64,000 bases of DNA from Arcticibacterium luteifluviistationis. Lineage in GTDB: Bacteria > Bacteroidota > Bacteroidia > Cytophagales > Spirosomataceae. A model generated the notes under the pieces. That model ran no database searches and was not told where the DNA came from. It saw only the letters and a list, made by a program, of their open reading frames with translations. A program made the translations under genes and the position numbers. Where the stretch lies: positions 3,534,001 through 3,598,000 of the forward strand of contig NZ_CP029480.1 in assembly GCF_003258705.1 (NCBI RefSeq). Reading direction: 5' to 3'. This document shows, piece after piece, positions 17,989 to 28,753 of this stretch; the first letter of the stretch is position 1; each line of letters opens with the position of its first letter.

Positions 17989-20900
17989 ATGTCTTTTAAG
18001 AAAAATAAAAAAATAACCAGCGACTTCAACAGCATAACCATTAGTTTGGCTTCTCCAGAATCTATTCTGGAAAGCTCTTTTGGTGAAGTTACTCAACCAG
18101 AAACTATTAACTACAGAACCTACAAGCCAGAAATGGGTGGTTTGTTTTGTGAGCGTACTTTTGGTCCAGTCAAAGACTGGGAGTGTCACTGTGGAAAATA
18201 TAAGCGTATTCGTTATAAAGGTATCATCTGCGACCGTTGTGGTGTAGAGGTTACTGAGAAAAAAGTACGTAGAGAGCGTATGGGTCACATTGAACTTGTG
18301 GTTCCTGTAGCTCATATCTGGTATTTCAAAAGTCTTCCAAACAAGATTGGATACCTACTTGGACTTTCGTCTAAGAAACTAGACCAAATTATTTACTACG
18401 AGCGATACGTAGTAATTCAAGCTGGTGTAAAAGAAGAAGATGGTATCTCCTACATGGATTACATCACTGAAGAAGAGTATCTTGATATCGTAGATAAGCT
18501 TCCAAGAGAAAACCAAATGCTTCCAGATGATGATCCTCAAAAATTCATCGCCAAAATGGGTGCAGAAGCTTTAGAGATGCTTCTTGGTAGACTTAAACTT
18601 GATGAGTTATCTTATCAACTACGTCACCAAGCTGCTACTGATACTTCTCAACAAAGAAAAGCAGAAGCTTTAAAAAGGTTGAGAATTGTAGAGGCTCTTC
18701 GTGATGCAAACACCAGAATTGAGAACCGTCCAGAATGGATGATTATCAAGATGGTTCCTGTAATTCCACCAGAATTACGCCCTCTTGTGCCTTTAGATGG
18801 TGGTAGATTCGCTACATCTGATTTAAATGATCTTTACCGTCGTGTTATTATTCGTAACAACAGACTTAAGAGATTATTAGAAATTAAAGCTCCTGAAGTT
18901 ATTCTTAGAAATGAGAAACGTATGCTTCAAGAGGCAGTGGATTCTCTTTTTGATAACTCAAGAAAAGTAAACGCTGTTCGTTCTGATGGAAACCGTGCAT
19001 TGAAATCTCTTTCAGACATGCTGAAAGGAAAGCAAGGTCGTTTCCGTCAAAACTTATTAGGAAAGCGTGTTGATTACTCTGGTCGTTCTGTAATTGTAGT
19101 TGGACCTGAATTAAAACTACACGAATGTGGTCTTCCTAAGGGAATGGCTGCGGAGCTTTTCAAACCATTCATTATCCGTAAGCTTATTGAGCGTGGTATA
19201 GTGAAAACTGTTAAGTCTGCTAAGAAAATAGTTGACAGAAAAGATGCGGTAGTTTGGGATATCCTTGAAAACGTGTTGAAAGGACACCCGGTTATGCTTA
19301 ACCGTGCTCCTACGCTTCACAGGTTAGGTATTCAAGCATTCCAACCTAAGTTGGTTGAAGGAAAAGCAATTCAACTTCACCCACTTGTTTGTACTGCATT
19401 TAACGCCGATTTCGATGGTGACCAGATGGCCGTTCACGTTCCTTTAGGACAAGAAGCTATTTTGGAAGCCTCTGTATTGATGCTTTCTTCTCATAATATT
19501 TTGAATCCTGCAAACGGTGCACCTATTACAGTACCTTCTCAAGACATGGTTTTGGGACTTTACTACGTAACCAAGGGTAAGCGTTCTACAGAGCATGAAA
19601 AAATTGATGGTGAAGGAATGACATTCTACTCTCCTGAAGAAGTAATCATTGCGATGAACGAAGGGAGTGTTTCTAAACATGCTTACATAAACTGTAAGTT
19701 GATTGTTAAGAACGAAAAAGGAGAATTAGAGAAGAAGATTATAGAAACGGTTGCTGGTAGAATTCTTTTCAACCAGTTCGTTCCCGAGCAAGTAGGATAT
19801 ATCAATGAACTTCTTACTAAGAAGAAACTTCAAACCATTATTGGTCAAGTTTTCAAAGAAGTGAGTTTTGCGAGAACTGCTGATTTCCTTGATGATATCA
19901 AAACATTAGGTTTCCAAACTGCCTTTACTGGTGGTCTATCTATTGGTTTAGGTGATATCATGATTCCTGAAGAGAAGCAAGATCTTATTGTAAATGCTCG
20001 TAAAGAAGTAGAAGAGGTTCAAAGTAACTACATGTTTGGTATTATTACTGAACGTGAGCGTTATAACCAAATCATTGATATCTGGACACGTGTAAATACA
20101 AGACTAAGAGAAACTCTTCTTCAACAATTAGAAGATAAAGATCAAGGTTTTAACTCTGTTTATATGATGATGCACTCTGGAGCCCGTGGTTCTAAAGAGC
20201 AAATTCGTCAGTTAGGAGGTATGAGAGGTTTGATGGCGAAACCACAAAAGAACATCGCTGGTTCTGTTGGTGAAATCATTGAAAACCCAATTCTTTCTAA
20301 CTTTAAAGAGGGTCTTGACGTGTTAGAGTACTTTATCTCTACACACGGTGCTCGTAAAGGTTTGGCCGATACTGCTCTTAAAACAGCCGATGCTGGTTAC
20401 CTAACAAGACGTCTTCATGATGTTGCTCAAGATGTGGTAGTAAATGAGGTGGATTGTGAAACTTTAAGAGGTATCACTGTTTCTGCTCTTAAAGAAAACG
20501 AAGATGTTATTGAGCCTTTAGCTGAGAGAATTCTTGGTAGAACGGCTGTAGATGACGTTATCGACCCTATCACCAAAGAACTTTTAGCACAAGCAGGTGA
20601 AGAAATTACTGAGGAAATTGCAGAGCTTATTGAAAATTCTGCGGTGGATTCTGTTGAAATCCGTTCTGCTTTGACTTGTGAAACAAGAAAAGGTATTTGT
20701 GGTAAATGTTATGGAAGAAACCTTTCTACCAACAGAATGGTAGAAGTAGGTGAAGCCGTTGGTGTAATTGCTTCTCAATCAATTGGAGAGCCAGGTACAC
20801 AGTTAACATTACGTACGTTCCACACGGGGGGTACTGCAATGAACATTTCGGTTGATGCAAACATCAAAGCGAAATTCCCAGGTGTTGCTAACTTTGACCA

Positions 20901-22296
20901 AGTAAGAACTGTAGATACAGTAGACAAAGAAGGTAATATTGCTAAAATAGTGTTAGGAAGACGTGGTGAATTGAGGATTGTAGATCCAGAGACAAAACAA
21001 ATCTTAATTACTAACAATATCCCTTACGGTTCTACTCTTCAGATTGAAGATGGTCAAACACTTGAGAAAGGTGATGATATCTGTCACTGGGATCAGTTTA
21101 ACGCCGTTATCATTTCTGAAAGAGATGGTACTATTGAGTATGACGCTATCGAAGAAGGTATAACTTTCAGAGAAGAAGCCGATGAGCAAACTGGTTTTAA
21201 GGATAAAGTAATTACTGATTCTAAAGACCGTACAAAGAACCCTTCTATTGTTATTAAAGGCAAAAAAGACGACGATAAGTCTTATAACCTTCCAGTAGGA
21301 GCTCGTGTAATGGTAGAAGAAAATTCTAAAGTAAAAGCGGGACAGATTTTGGCCAAAATACCAAGAGCTGTAAACATGAACGCCGATATTACTGGTGGTC
21401 TTCCTCGTGTTACTGAGCTTTTTGAAGCACGTAACCCTTCTAACCCTGCTGTAGTTTCTGAGATTGACGGTGTTGTATCTTATGGTGGTATTAAGAGAGG
21501 TAACCGCGAAGTTTTCGTGGAAGCTAAAGATGGTACCAAAATGAAATACATGGTTTCTCTTTCTAAGCTTATCTTAGTTCAGGAAGGTGATTACACCAGA
21601 GCGGGAGAACCGTTATCTGATGGAGCCATTACACCTGCAGATATTCTTAGAATTAAAGGACCTACCGCGGTTCAAGAATACTTAGTTGATGAAACGCAAG
21701 CCGTATACCGTCAGCAAGGTGTGAAACTTTCTGATAAGCACATTGAAGTAATTGTACGTCAAATGATGCAGAAAGTGGATATTCTTGACGCTGGAGATAC
21801 TATTTTCTTGGAAATGCAAGCCATTAACAAGTGGGTATTTAGAGTTGAGAATGATAGAATTCTTGACATGAAAGTGGTAGAAGATGCTGGAGGATCAAAC
21901 ACTTATCAGCCTGGACAAATGCTTACAAACCGTGAGTTCAGAGATGAGAATAGTAGACTTAAGCGTGAAGACCTGAAAATAATGAAAGTGAGAGAAGCTA
22001 GACCAGCCGTATCTCAAACCATACTTCAGGGTATTACTACCGCCTCATTAGGAACTGAATCTGTTTTCTCTGCGGCATCGTTCCAGGAAACTACTAAAGT
22101 TCTTTCTCATGCTTCTGTTCAAGGTAAAGAAGATACCTTAGAAGGATTGAAAGAGAACGTGATTGTTGGTCATCTTATCCCTGCCGGAACTGGTAAGAGA
22201 GATTATCAAAATCTATTAATAGGTTCTAAAATAGAACAAGAAGCTGCTCAAGAGCGACAGCTTATTGAGAACAGAAAAAGAGAATATGTAGATTAA
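17989..22296 (+). CDS. rpoC: DNA-directed RNA polymerase subunit beta prime
   Basis: RpoC (1435 residues) carries the catalytic magnesium site NADFDGDQM, with aspartates 474, 476 and 478. The N-terminal zinc ribbon has Cys66, Cys68, Cys81 and Cys84. The second zinc site is in [16 protein letters not shown]. The trigger-loop region follows [24 protein letters not shown] (read as two adjoining parts). The length is normal for Bacteroidota. It closes the rpoBC unit and is followed by a strong terminator. Confidence 0.99.
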   Translation: MSFKKNKKITSDFNSITISLASPESILESSFGEVTQPETINYRTYKPEMGGLFCERTFGPVKDWECHCGKYKRIRYKGIICDRCGVEVTEKKVRRERMGHIELVVPVAHIWYFKSLPNKIGYLLGLSSKKLDQIIYYERYVVIQAGVKEEDGISYMDYITEEEYLDIVDKLPRENQMLPDDDPQKFIAKMGAEALEMLLGRLKLDELSYQLRHQAATDTSQQRKAEALKRLRIVEALRDANTRIENRPEWMIIKMVPVIPPELRPLVPLDGGRFATSDLNDLYRRVIIRNNRLKRLLEIKAPEVILRNEKRMLQEAVDSLFDNSRKVNAVRSDGNRALKSLSDMLKGKQGRFRQNLLGKRVDYSGRSVIVVGPELKLHECGLPKGMAAELFKPFIIRKLIERGIVKTVKSAKKIVDRKDAVVWDILENVLKGHPVMLNRAPTLHRLGIQAFQPKLVEGKAIQLHPLVCTAFNADFDGDQMAVHVPLGQEAILEASVLMLSSHNILNPANGAPITVPSQDMVLGLYYVTKGKRSTEHEKIDGEGMTFYSPEEVIIAMNEGSVSKHAYINCKLIVKNEKGELEKKIIETVAGRILFNQFVPEQVGYINELLTKKKLQTIIGQVFKEVSFARTADFLDDIKTLGFQTAFTGGLSIGLGDIMIPEEKQDLIVNARKEVEEVQSNYMFGIITERERYNQIIDIWTRVNTRLRETLLQQLEDKDQGFNSVYMMMHSGARGSKEQIRQLGGMRGLMAKPQKNIAGSVGEIIENPILSNFKEGLDVLEYFISTHGARKGLADTALKTADAGYLTRRLHDVAQDVVVNEVDCETLRGITVSALKENEDVIEPLAERILGRTAVDDVIDPITKELLAQAGEEITEEIAELIENSAVDSVEIRSALTCETRKGICGKCYGRNLSTNRMVEVGEAVGVIASQSIGEPGTQLTLRTFHTGGTAMNISVDANIKAKFPGVANFDQVRTVDTVDKEGNIAKIVLGRRGELRIVDPETKQILITNNIPYGSTLQIEDGQTLEKGDDICHWDQFNAVIISERDGTIEYDAIEEGITFREEADEQTGFKDKVITDSKDRTKNPSIVIKGKKDDDKSYNLPVGARVMVEENSKVKAGQILAKIPRAVNMNADITGGLPRVTELFEARNPSNPAVVSEIDGVVSYGGIKRGNREVFVEAKDGTKMKYMVSLSKLILVQEGDYTRAGEPLSDGAITPADILRIKGPTAVQEYLVDETQAVYRQQGVKLSDKHIEVIVRQMMQKVDILDAGDTIFLEMQAINKWVFRVENDRILDMKVVEDAGGSNTYQPGQMLTNREFRDENSRLKREDLKIMKVREARPAVSQTILQGITTASLGTESVFSAASFQETTKVLSHASVQGKEDTLEGLKENVIVGHLIPAGTGKRDYQNLLIGSKIEQEAAQERQLIENRKREYVD

Positions 22297-22301
22297 TTCT
22301 T

Positions 22302-22333
22302 AAGCCCATCTGAGATTCAGATGGGCTTTTTTT
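22302..22333 (+). terminator. terminator of the rpoBC operon
   Basis: AGCCCATCTGA-GAT-TCAGATGGGCT is a perfect eleven-pair stem followed by seven T, 6 bp past the rpoC stop. Confidence 0.95.
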
Positions 22334-22368
22334 ATATGACACTATTTTAACCAATTTTGCATTTCTTG

Positions 22369-22397
22369 TTGATAACTGACTGATTTTGATATATTTG
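22369..22397 (+). promoter_or_regulatory. promoter of a putative small RNA
   Basis: TTG (22369-22371; another TTG at 22366-22368) precedes TATATTTG (22390-22397) by 18 nt (or 21 nt). It is a good match to TTG-N19-TAnnTTTG. No coding frame follows before the terminator at 22479. Confidence 0.55.
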
Positions 22398-22401
22398 TTA
22401 G

Positions 22402-22510
22402 TGTTTCAAACACATTAGATTATGTATGAATATCGCTGAAAGGTGATTTAATCATAGGTTAAAGTATTTTCGTATTAGAAAGACATTTGGGCTTCCCGAA
22501 TGTCTTTTTT
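22402..22510 (+). ncRNA. candidate small RNA between rpoC and glmM
   Basis: The interval has its own promoter match and ends in a strong intrinsic terminator (22479-22510), yet holds no open frame. Predicted folding: GTGTT-TCA-AACAC at the 5' end (22401-22413), a middle hairpin TATGA..ATCGC-TGAAAG-GTGAT..TCATA, and the 13-pair terminator stem. The size would be about 107 nt. It cannot be the rpoC terminator, as that is already at 22302-22333. I do not recognise a known RNA family. Confidence 0.5.
22479..22510 (+). terminator. strong terminator with no protein gene before it
   Basis: AAAGACATTTGGG-CTT-CCCGAATGTCTTT forms thirteen pairs (one G-T) followed by more T and AATTTTT. It is 150 bp after the rpoC terminator. 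Confidence 0.9.
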
Positions 22511-22578
22511 AATTTTTAGACTGTCTAAAATAATTTTAGCAATGCTATCTTTATCTTCTAATTCCGTTTAATTCAGCG

Positions 22579-22586
22579 TACTTTTG
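22579..22586 (+). promoter_or_regulatory. -7 element before glmM
   Basis: TACTTTTG followed by CTC lies 27 bp before the GTG start. No TTG stands at the proper distance upstream, so the promoter may be weak or need an activator. Confidence 0.45.
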
Positions 22587-22613
22587 CTCATACTCTCACC
22601 ATAAACATTAACT

Positions 22614-24026
22614 GTGACCTTAATTAAATCCATCTCAGGAATAAGAGGAACCATCGGCGGAAAATCTGGCGATAGCCTTAGCCCTTTAGATATTGTAAAA
22701 TTCACCGCTGCTTTTGGTACTTTTTTAAAGAAAAGAAACGAAGACAATCATAGCATAATTCTCGGAAGAGATGCTAGACTATCTGGCGAGATGATTTCTG
22801 GCCTTGTAAGTAATACCTTAATCAGCTTAGGCTTTAACGTAATTGACTTAGGTCTATCCACCACGCCAACTGTAGAAATGGCGGTGATAACAGAAAAAGC
22901 TTCGGGAGGAATAATACTGACAGCTAGTCATAACCCTATTCAGTGGAATGCACTAAAACTGCTTAATGAAAAAGGCGAATTTATTTCTGCCCTAGACGGA
23001 GAGCAATTACTAGAAATAGCAGAAAGTGAAGATTTCAATTTTGCTGAAGTTAAGAAACTAGGAACATACAGCACCGACGATACTTTACTTCAAAAACATA
23101 TTGATGCCATTCTTGCTCTAGAATTAGTAGATGTAGATGCTATCAAAAAGGCCAATTTCTCTGTAGCCCTAGACGCCATCAACTCATCTGGTGGTATAGC
23201 AGTACCTTTATTACTAAATCAACTTGGCGTTAAAAACATTAAGTGTATCAACTGTGAGCCTACGGGTAACTTTGCTCACAACCCCGAACCACTTCCTAAA
23301 CACCTTACTGAAATTTGTAACGAATTAGAAAAAGGCGATTATAATTTAGGTATCGTGGTCGATCCTGATGTAGACCGTTTAGCATTTATATGTGAAAATG
23401 GCGAGCCATTTGGAGAAGAATACACACTAGTGGCAATAGCAGACTATATACTTTCTAAGACCGCTAAGAAAGGCCTGAAAACGGTTTCTAATCTATCTTC
23501 TAGCATGGCTCTTAAAGTGGTGACAGAAAAACATGATGGAGAATATCACGCTTCTGCCGTTGGTGAAGTGAATGTGGTTACCAAAATGAAAGAAGTAGGT
23601 GCCATTATTGGTGGTGAAGGAAACGGAGGTATCATTTACCCTGAACTACATTACGGTAGAGATTCATTGGTAGGAATAGCTTTATTTCTATCTCAATTAG
23701 CTCATTACAAAAAGCCAGTCGGTTTCTTAAGAAAAAGCTACCCAAACTATTTCATAGCTAAAAAGAAAGTGGAATTAGATAAGTCTATGGACTTAGATGC
23801 TATCATTGGTGGGGTAAAAGAAAAATACAAAAAGTATCCTGCGGACACTCAAGATGGCCTAAAAATCATTTTTGGAAACGAATGGGTACATCTTAGAAAG
23901 TCAAATACTGAGCCTATTGTTAGAATATACGCGGAATCAGAATTTGATACCACGGCAAATAATTTGGCCGATAAAATCATTGAGGATATCAAGGAGCTAA
24001 TGAAAGCTACTGGAGATTCTAAGTAA
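22614..24026 (+). CDS. glmM: phosphoglucosamine mutase (phosphohexomutase family)
   Basis: GlmM converts glucosamine-6-phosphate to glucosamine-1-phosphate for peptidoglycan and LPS precursors. The start is GTG, giving MTLIKSISGIRGTIGG, a conserved N-terminus. The active-site loop TASHNP has the phosphoserine at Ser105. The metal loop DPDVDR (Asp250, Asp252, Asp254), sugar loop GGEGNGG and phosphate loop RKSNTEP are all intact. The 470-residue length is normal. A phosphomannomutase role cannot be excluded from sequence. It is monocistronic, with a terminator downstream. Confidence 0.92.
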   Translation: MTLIKSISGIRGTIGGKSGDSLSPLDIVKFTAAFGTFLKKRNEDNHSIILGRDARLSGEMISGLVSNTLISLGFNVIDLGLSTTPTVEMAVITEKASGGIILTASHNPIQWNALKLLNEKGEFISALDGEQLLEIAESEDFNFAEVKKLGTYSTDDTLLQKHIDAILALELVDVDAIKKANFSVALDAINSSGGIAVPLLLNQLGVKNIKCINCEPTGNFAHNPEPLPKHLTEICNELEKGDYNLGIVVDPDVDRLAFICENGEPFGEEYTLVAIADYILSKTAKKGLKTVSNLSSSMALKVVTEKHDGEYHASAVGEVNVVTKMKEVGAIIGGEGNGGIIYPELHYGRDSLVGIALFLSQLAHYKKPVGFLRKSYPNYFIAKKKVELDKSMDLDAIIGGVKEKYKKYPADTQDGLKIIFGNEWVHLRKSNTEPIVRIYAESEFDTTANNLADKIIEDIKELMKATGDSK

Positions 24027-24044
24027 TATTAGCTCAAGAAATTT

Positions 24045-24110
24045 AAGCCTGTCCGTCAAAGCCTCCACTCTTAAATAGAATGGTAAATCAATGACCGACA
24101 GGCTTTTTTA
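24045..24110 (+). terminator. long-loop terminator after glmM
   Basis: AAGCCTGTC-C-GTCA (24045-24058) pairs with TGAC-C-GACAGGCTT (24092-24105), with one C/C mismatch and a loop of about 33 nt, followed by six T. Confidence 0.75.
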
Positions 24111-24131
24111 TGCTTAAGACCTTACAAAAGC

Positions 24132-24671
24132 CTAAATATCCGCAATAGGAATACGGTTTTTATAATTCCAGAAGGCCGAAACGTTTACAATCTTCCACTC
24201 ACCCTCCACTTTTTCCATCAGTCGCACCTCCTTTGAATGTAAGAAATACTCCTGACTTCTGTCGCTATTGTATTGGTCCCAAGTTAAATGAGCAGCAGTA
24301 CCCCCATAGAATTTAACCTTTATGTTTTCTCTTTTTATTATTGGATGACTAGAACCCGGCTCTTCAGGGTCAGAAGGATTCTCTTTGATATACTTTCCTA
24401 AATTTTTCTCTATGGCCTCCCATCCCACACTTGCGTCAAAAGTACCATCGGAATTACTCCAGGCTTGATAGGAATAATCTGTATGTGTAAATTGGTCTTG
24501 CCAGCAATCGTAATCTCTCAGGAAAAAACAATCCGTTTCATCCTCAATCACTTTAATAATTTTACTGGTTTCTACCTCTTCGTCAAGTTTAGTTTGACTA
24601 GCCAAGTTACAAGACTGGCACAAAAATAGGCATCCGGCAGAAACTGCTAGGTAGCTGATATAAGTTCTCAT
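24132..24671 (-). CDS. SnoaL/NTF2-like lipoprotein
   Basis: This 179-residue protein has an N-terminal lipoprotein-like signal (MRTYISYLAVSAGCLFLCQSC, Cys21 the likely lipid site). An NTF2-fold pattern follows: helix IIKVIEDETDCFFLRDYDCWQ, cone strand with YQAW, and closing strands AAHLTWDQYN and EWKIVNVSAFWNY. SnoaL-like domains bind small ligands or act as cyclases; no catalytic residues can be assigned here. It is convergent with glmM and separate from the next minus-strand genes. Function unknown. Confidence 0.75.
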   Translation of the reverse strand: MRTYISYLAVSAGCLFLCQSCNLASQTKLDEEVETSKIIKVIEDETDCFFLRDYDCWQDQFTHTDYSYQAWSNSDGTFDASVGWEAIEKNLGKYIKENPSDPEEPGSSHPIIKRENIKVKFYGGTAAHLTWDQYNSDRSQEYFLHSKEVRLMEKVEGEWKIVNVSAFWNYKNRIPIADI

Positions 24672-24845
24672 AATGGTAAAAGTTTAAATTGTCAATCGAT
24701 AAAAAGTGACGGTAGTTCTGTGAATTATTCAAGACCTTTAAACTTATATCATTTATAAAGTACAAAATAGTGGGCAAAATGACTAGAGAAAGAGAAGATT
24801 TCTTAAGCGAAAAATTATATCTATTCTTTTAATAGTACCGTTATA

Positions 24846-24884
24846 AGCAAAAACAGTGTTCCGCTTTATAAGCAGAACACTGTT
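24846..24884 (-). terminator. terminator of the cupin gene
   Basis: On the minus strand AACAGTGTTC pairs with GAACACTGTT, with an inner GCTT/AAGC stem beyond one mismatch, followed by TTT. It lies 25 bp after the stop at 24909. Confidence 0.8.
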
Positions 24885-24908
24885 AGTTTTATTCTCAACT
24901 AAACGTTA

Positions 24909-25424
24909 TTAACGTCCAAAATCATCTTGAACACGAACTATGTCGTCTTCGTTAGATGGATTTTCTTTGTCTGTATGTTGCCAAATCTCTGCTACTATTC
25001 CGTAACCATCCGTTCCTACTAGTCTATGTCTTTCACCACATTTAAGGTTAATGACTTGACCAATTTGCAAGTGTTGTAATTCGGTTTGCTCATCTGTATC
25101 AGAAATAACTACACCAGCGACTCCGCCTATCAGTTTCCATATTTCCGCACGTCTGTGGTGATACTGCCATGAAAGCCTTTGGTCAGGAGCTACTACCAAA
25201 ATTTTAGGACTAAGTTTTTCAAATCCTGCAAAGTCTTCCAAAGAAAGGTGAGGAAAAAAACTTTTAATAAAGTCAGGAGCTTGACTCTCTTCCAAAACAA
25301 AGAATCCACCCCATGGTCTATTATGGTCTGTAGCTACCACTTGAAAACCTTTATCATCTAAGAAGCTCTGAACTCCTTCAAAAACACTTGGCCTTTCAGC
25401 ACTCTTATCAAAATCTAAACTCAT
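24909..25424 (-). CDS. cupin protein, mannose-6-phosphate isomerase type II-like
   Basis: This single-domain cupin (171 residues) has the first metal motif in LSWQYHHRRAEIWKLIGG and the second in GERHRLVG. The C-terminal tail SNEDDIVRVQDDFGR is typical of the isomerase half of type II GDP-mannose pyrophosphorylase/mannose-6-phosphate isomerase. The nucleotidyltransferase half is absent. Likely activity: sugar-phosphate isomerisation, probably Man6P/Fru6P, by inference from the motifs. It follows the GH106-like gene by 37 bp in one direction and could process the sugar that this enzyme frees. Confidence 0.82.
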   Translation of the reverse strand: MSLDFDKSAERPSVFEGVQSFLDDKGFQVVATDHNRPWGGFFVLEESQAPDFIKSFFPHLSLEDFAGFEKLSPKILVVAPDQRLSWQYHHRRAEIWKLIGGVAGVVISDTDEQTELQHLQIGQVINLKCGERHRLVGTDGYGIVAEIWQHTDKENPSNEDDIVRVQDDFGR

Positions 25425-25461
25425 CCTGTTGTGATATTTTTATTTAAAATTAATTCAAAAA

Positions 25462-28011
25462 TTATTCAAATGATAGTTTTACTGGGCCTAACAAGCCCGA
25501 AGAAACTGGTGCCCACTTAGAAGCATCAAAAGGAGTATACGTAATATCCACAAAATTAATGTCGTAGAACTTTTTCCAAGGCACTCCTTCTTTGTCTAAA
25601 AGTCTTATTCTGTTGGCAGAAGTATTCCTAACTACTATTTCAAGGTGATTCTCAGCCTTTAAATTTCCCTTAGGAACATTAATTTCAAATGGCAAACTCC
25701 ATGCCGTACCTAAATCAACACCGTTCAACAACACTTTGGCGGTTTCACGAACGTCACCCAGCGATAACACAGCTGCATTTCCAGATAGTTTTGACAAACT
25801 AAAATCTATAGAATATTTAGCGTAGCCATCAAAATACTGAGCCTTGGTGTCTGGTGCGTTTGTCCATGAACTTAATTCTGAGGTTACATAAGAAACTGGC
25901 TTTTCTGGATTTCCTTCTAAGAAATCTACTTGCCACTCTCCTTTGATTTCTAATTCTTCACTTGTTTTATGCCAAACCCATCCTTCTATTGAACCGCCGC
26001 CAGCTACAAAGAAAACACTTTGCCCTGGTTCTAAATAAAATGGAATTAATGATTTCCCTTCCTTTTGGTCAATTGCCTTTAAAACACCAGAATCCTCTGT
26101 CAATGGCGAGAATACTCCAAAGCTTTCAGCAGTAGTATTTAACCATACATTTTGGTCAATGGTATTTACGGATAGATTACTCACAAAGTATTCTTTTTGG
26201 CCTTTAGCATTTATTTTCCTTACAAAGTCCAAACCTAATTGACCCAACTCTTCTCCACCAACATTAAATGCGTTTAGAGTAGTCAAAGGTGACTTTGAAA
26301 CTTGCTCTGCCATTGCTGAAAGCATTGCTTTTAACTCAGTATCTCTTTTGTCAAAGTCTTGGTATCCGAAAGACTTAGAAGGTAAAGCTTTTTCAAAAAC
26401 CACAGGTACCTTAGCCTCATGGAAAAACTTCAGCCTACTAGCCGTTTCCTTCTTCATGTGAACCGATTTTGGAATCACCACCGCCTTATACTTCGCTAAA
26501 CCATTCTTGATTCGTAAATAAGATTGATTCTCAGCTACCACATCTAAATCATACAACTGACTGTCCGAAATAAAGTCATATGAAATACCGGCAGCTTTTA
26601 AATCATCTAAAAGGCTCAATAATTCTTTGGAAAAAATACCACCATTAGTAATGTTATGTACATCTACCATGTGCATTTTCGACTTGGTTCCTACAGAATG
26701 CCATAAATCTGAAAAAGGTAAAAGTATAAGCACATCATTATCAGGCGTGCTTTGCTGCAATCTCGTTTGACAAACCTCTATATATCTATTTAAAAGTGGC
26801 AGCTCTTTAAAGAAATGTGAGTTTTGATTAAAGTTAGTACTGGCATAAAAAAGCCATCCTGGAAACTCAGCACTCGGTGGCGAATAAGGTACGCCATGAT
26901 AAAAAACATGATTTACCCCCGCCACAAAAGACTCGTCAATCAGTGGTTTTATTTGAGAAAGTGCTCCTTTAAAATGATTGGCATTCCACGTAGCCGTTTC
27001 TGACGAGACTAAGGGTTTTCCTAAAATATGTGCTGGCGAAGATGCCATCTTCATCACATACTCCGTTGGTGTTCCAAAACGGCTTGGCTCATAGTCCTCG
27101 TCTTGTCTATACCCAGGAATGTCGTATTGTTTACTGCCAAAAAATTCTGTTTCTGGCACATCAGAAAGTCCATATAAATCCAAAATATTTGCCGGTGAAC
27201 CGTGAGCTTCATTTCTAGCAAATTTCCCAAAGCTGTGAGTAAAGTCTGTGTAGGTTTTGGTAAATGTACTTAAAAGCAAATCATGCAGTGTTTGATTATA
27301 ATCTGCCCAAATTCTTTGCTCCTTTTCCGTGGTAGCAGAATCTAAGGCCAAAACATCGTAATGCTCTGCAATATCATAGCCACGCAGTTCTTTGAATTTT
27401 TCTACAAAATCATTTGTCCAATTTGCCCTAGAAACTTCATAAGAGTCATTATAAAAAGCTCTTACGCCGTAGTTTTTCTTTTTGAAGGCTTTGCCAAACA
27501 AAGAGAAGTACGTCTCGGCGGCTTCGGTGCTAAAATGGTCAAGCACTAAACCTTCACCTCCTGGTGCAGCTCTTTTTACTTTCTGACCAGTATTAGTCAG
27601 TTTTAATTGGTATTTGCCATTAACCTTTTCAAAGTTCGCCATCTTAGCCCCTTCATTTTTCGTCAGTTCTGCCCCTCCAAATGGCCAACCCGTTCCCAAA
27701 CTCATGTCAATCTGCATTCCATTTTTTCGAGCTTCTTTGACAGTAAAGTCAAGAATTTCTAGCCACCTATCAGACATGTAGGGAATAAACTTATCCTCCT
27801 CTCCTTTTACACCATAAATAGGAATAATGTGCATGCCTCCAAAACCAGCATCTGCATAAGTTTTTAAGTTAGTTGCCAAATCTGTTTCATTGACGGCAGA
27901 ACCTGGCCACCACCAATAAGCCCACGGTTTTGCCGTGTTCTTGGTCACTTCTTGAGCCGAAAGTGTACTAATTGAAATAAGAAAAAGTAAGAAAACTGTA
28001 ATTTTATGCAT
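25462..28011 (-). CDS. glycoside hydrolase, GH106 (alpha-L-rhamnosidase)-like
   Basis: I choose the second Met (28011), which starts a clean signal peptide (MHKITVFLLFLISISTLSAQ) and gives 849 residues. The mature N-terminus has the mark PWAYWWWPG (about residues 29-37) followed by NLKTYADAGFGGMHIIPIYG and MSLGTGWPFGGAEL, typical of the Glyco_hydro_106-like family. A beta-sandwich at the C-terminus (LNGVDLGTAWSLPFEI, HLEIVVRNTSANRIRLLD) resembles a galactose-binding/GH2-like domain. Alpha-L-rhamnosidase is the known activity of the family, but distant members differ, so the substrate is uncertain. It is secreted. Neighbours: AlkD-like gene 43 bp upstream, cupin isomerase 37 bp downstream. Confidence 0.8.
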   Translation of the reverse strand: MHKITVFLLFLISISTLSAQEVTKNTAKPWAYWWWPGSAVNETDLATNLKTYADAGFGGMHIIPIYGVKGEEDKFIPYMSDRWLEILDFTVKEARKNGMQIDMSLGTGWPFGGAELTKNEGAKMANFEKVNGKYQLKLTNTGQKVKRAAPGGEGLVLDHFSTEAAETYFSLFGKAFKKKNYGVRAFYNDSYEVSRANWTNDFVEKFKELRGYDIAEHYDVLALDSATTEKEQRIWADYNQTLHDLLLSTFTKTYTDFTHSFGKFARNEAHGSPANILDLYGLSDVPETEFFGSKQYDIPGYRQDEDYEPSRFGTPTEYVMKMASSPAHILGKPLVSSETATWNANHFKGALSQIKPLIDESFVAGVNHVFYHGVPYSPPSAEFPGWLFYASTNFNQNSHFFKELPLLNRYIEVCQTRLQQSTPDNDVLILLPFSDLWHSVGTKSKMHMVDVHNITNGGIFSKELLSLLDDLKAAGISYDFISDSQLYDLDVVAENQSYLRIKNGLAKYKAVVIPKSVHMKKETASRLKFFHEAKVPVVFEKALPSKSFGYQDFDKRDTELKAMLSAMAEQVSKSPLTTLNAFNVGGEELGQLGLDFVRKINAKGQKEYFVSNLSVNTIDQNVWLNTTAESFGVFSPLTEDSGVLKAIDQKEGKSLIPFYLEPGQSVFFVAGGGSIEGWVWHKTSEELEIKGEWQVDFLEGNPEKPVSYVTSELSSWTNAPDTKAQYFDGYAKYSIDFSLSKLSGNAAVLSLGDVRETAKVLLNGVDLGTAWSLPFEINVPKGNLKAENHLEIVVRNTSANRIRLLDKEGVPWKKFYDINFVDITYTPFDASKWAPVSSGLLGPVKLSFE

Positions 28012-28054
28012 CGATGGGTTGAATAGTCTTGCCAAATTAATGAGATATGCCCAC

Positions 28055-28753
28055 TTATGTCCTATAAATAGCTCTCGGGTAGTCTAAAATATTAGCCCCT
28101 TCTTTCTCCAATTCTCTCAAGGCATCCTTCGCAATCCATTTGGAAACTTTACTTTCCTTTTTTAGTAGTTCCCTTGACAAGCCTATGGCTGCTTTATTCA
28201 AATCTATGTTTCTCTTACCAATACTGCGTAAAGCCCAGTTTACAGCCTTTTTGACGTACAGCCTTTCATCCGTCGCTTCCCTTTCTATGATTGGTAAAAA
28301 AGAAAGGAAAAGTTCGTTCTCTGACTTTTTATCTGCCATGCAGTAAGATGATAGCGTAGCAAAGGCAGCTCGCTTCTCAAACTCCCGCTCTCTGGTAGAC
28401 CATTCTCTTATTTTCTTTACCGCAAAAGGTGATTTAGAAAACAAACCCATGCTAAATGAATCACATATCTCCCAGTTTTCAAAAGTCACTAGCCATGTTT
28501 CCATCAAGGCTTCTGTAATATCCTTAGGTTTAAATATTTTGCTACACAAAAGTCTTCCTTCAAAAATACCGGAGTCAAACAATTTCAACGCCAATTCATT
28601 ATCCGCCCCTATTTTCTTAGCTAGAATTTTTAAGTCAGCATGATAAACGCCTAACGCGTCACTGGTAATTATGCCGAACTTCTCCTTTTTGAATTGTACT
28701 TTTTCAGGATTCGCTAGAGCATGCAATTCCTCTATGACTTCTTGATAAGTCAT
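28055..28753 (-). CDS. AlkD-like DNA alkylation repair protein (HEAT-repeat)
   Basis: This 232-residue, all-helical protein shows the AlkD/AlkC-like pattern: WEICDSFSMGLF, WSTREREFEKRAAFATLSSY, YVKKAVNWALRSIGKRN and a final helix AKDALRELEKE. In AlkD the helices wrap damaged DNA and release N3/N7-alkyl bases without flipping. I cannot confirm the full catalytic set (Trp, Asp, Arg), but W-x-L-R-x-I-G is present. It overlaps the upstream gene by 4 bp (ATGA), so the two are translated together. Confidence 0.82.
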   Translation of the reverse strand: MTYQEVIEELHALANPEKVQFKKEKFGIITSDALGVYHADLKILAKKIGADNELALKLFDSGIFEGRLLCSKIFKPKDITEALMETWLVTFENWEICDSFSMGLFSKSPFAVKKIREWSTREREFEKRAAFATLSSYCMADKKSENELFLSFLPIIEREATDERLYVKKAVNWALRSIGKRNIDLNKAAIGLSRELLKKESKVSKWIAKDALRELEKEGANILDYPRAIYRT

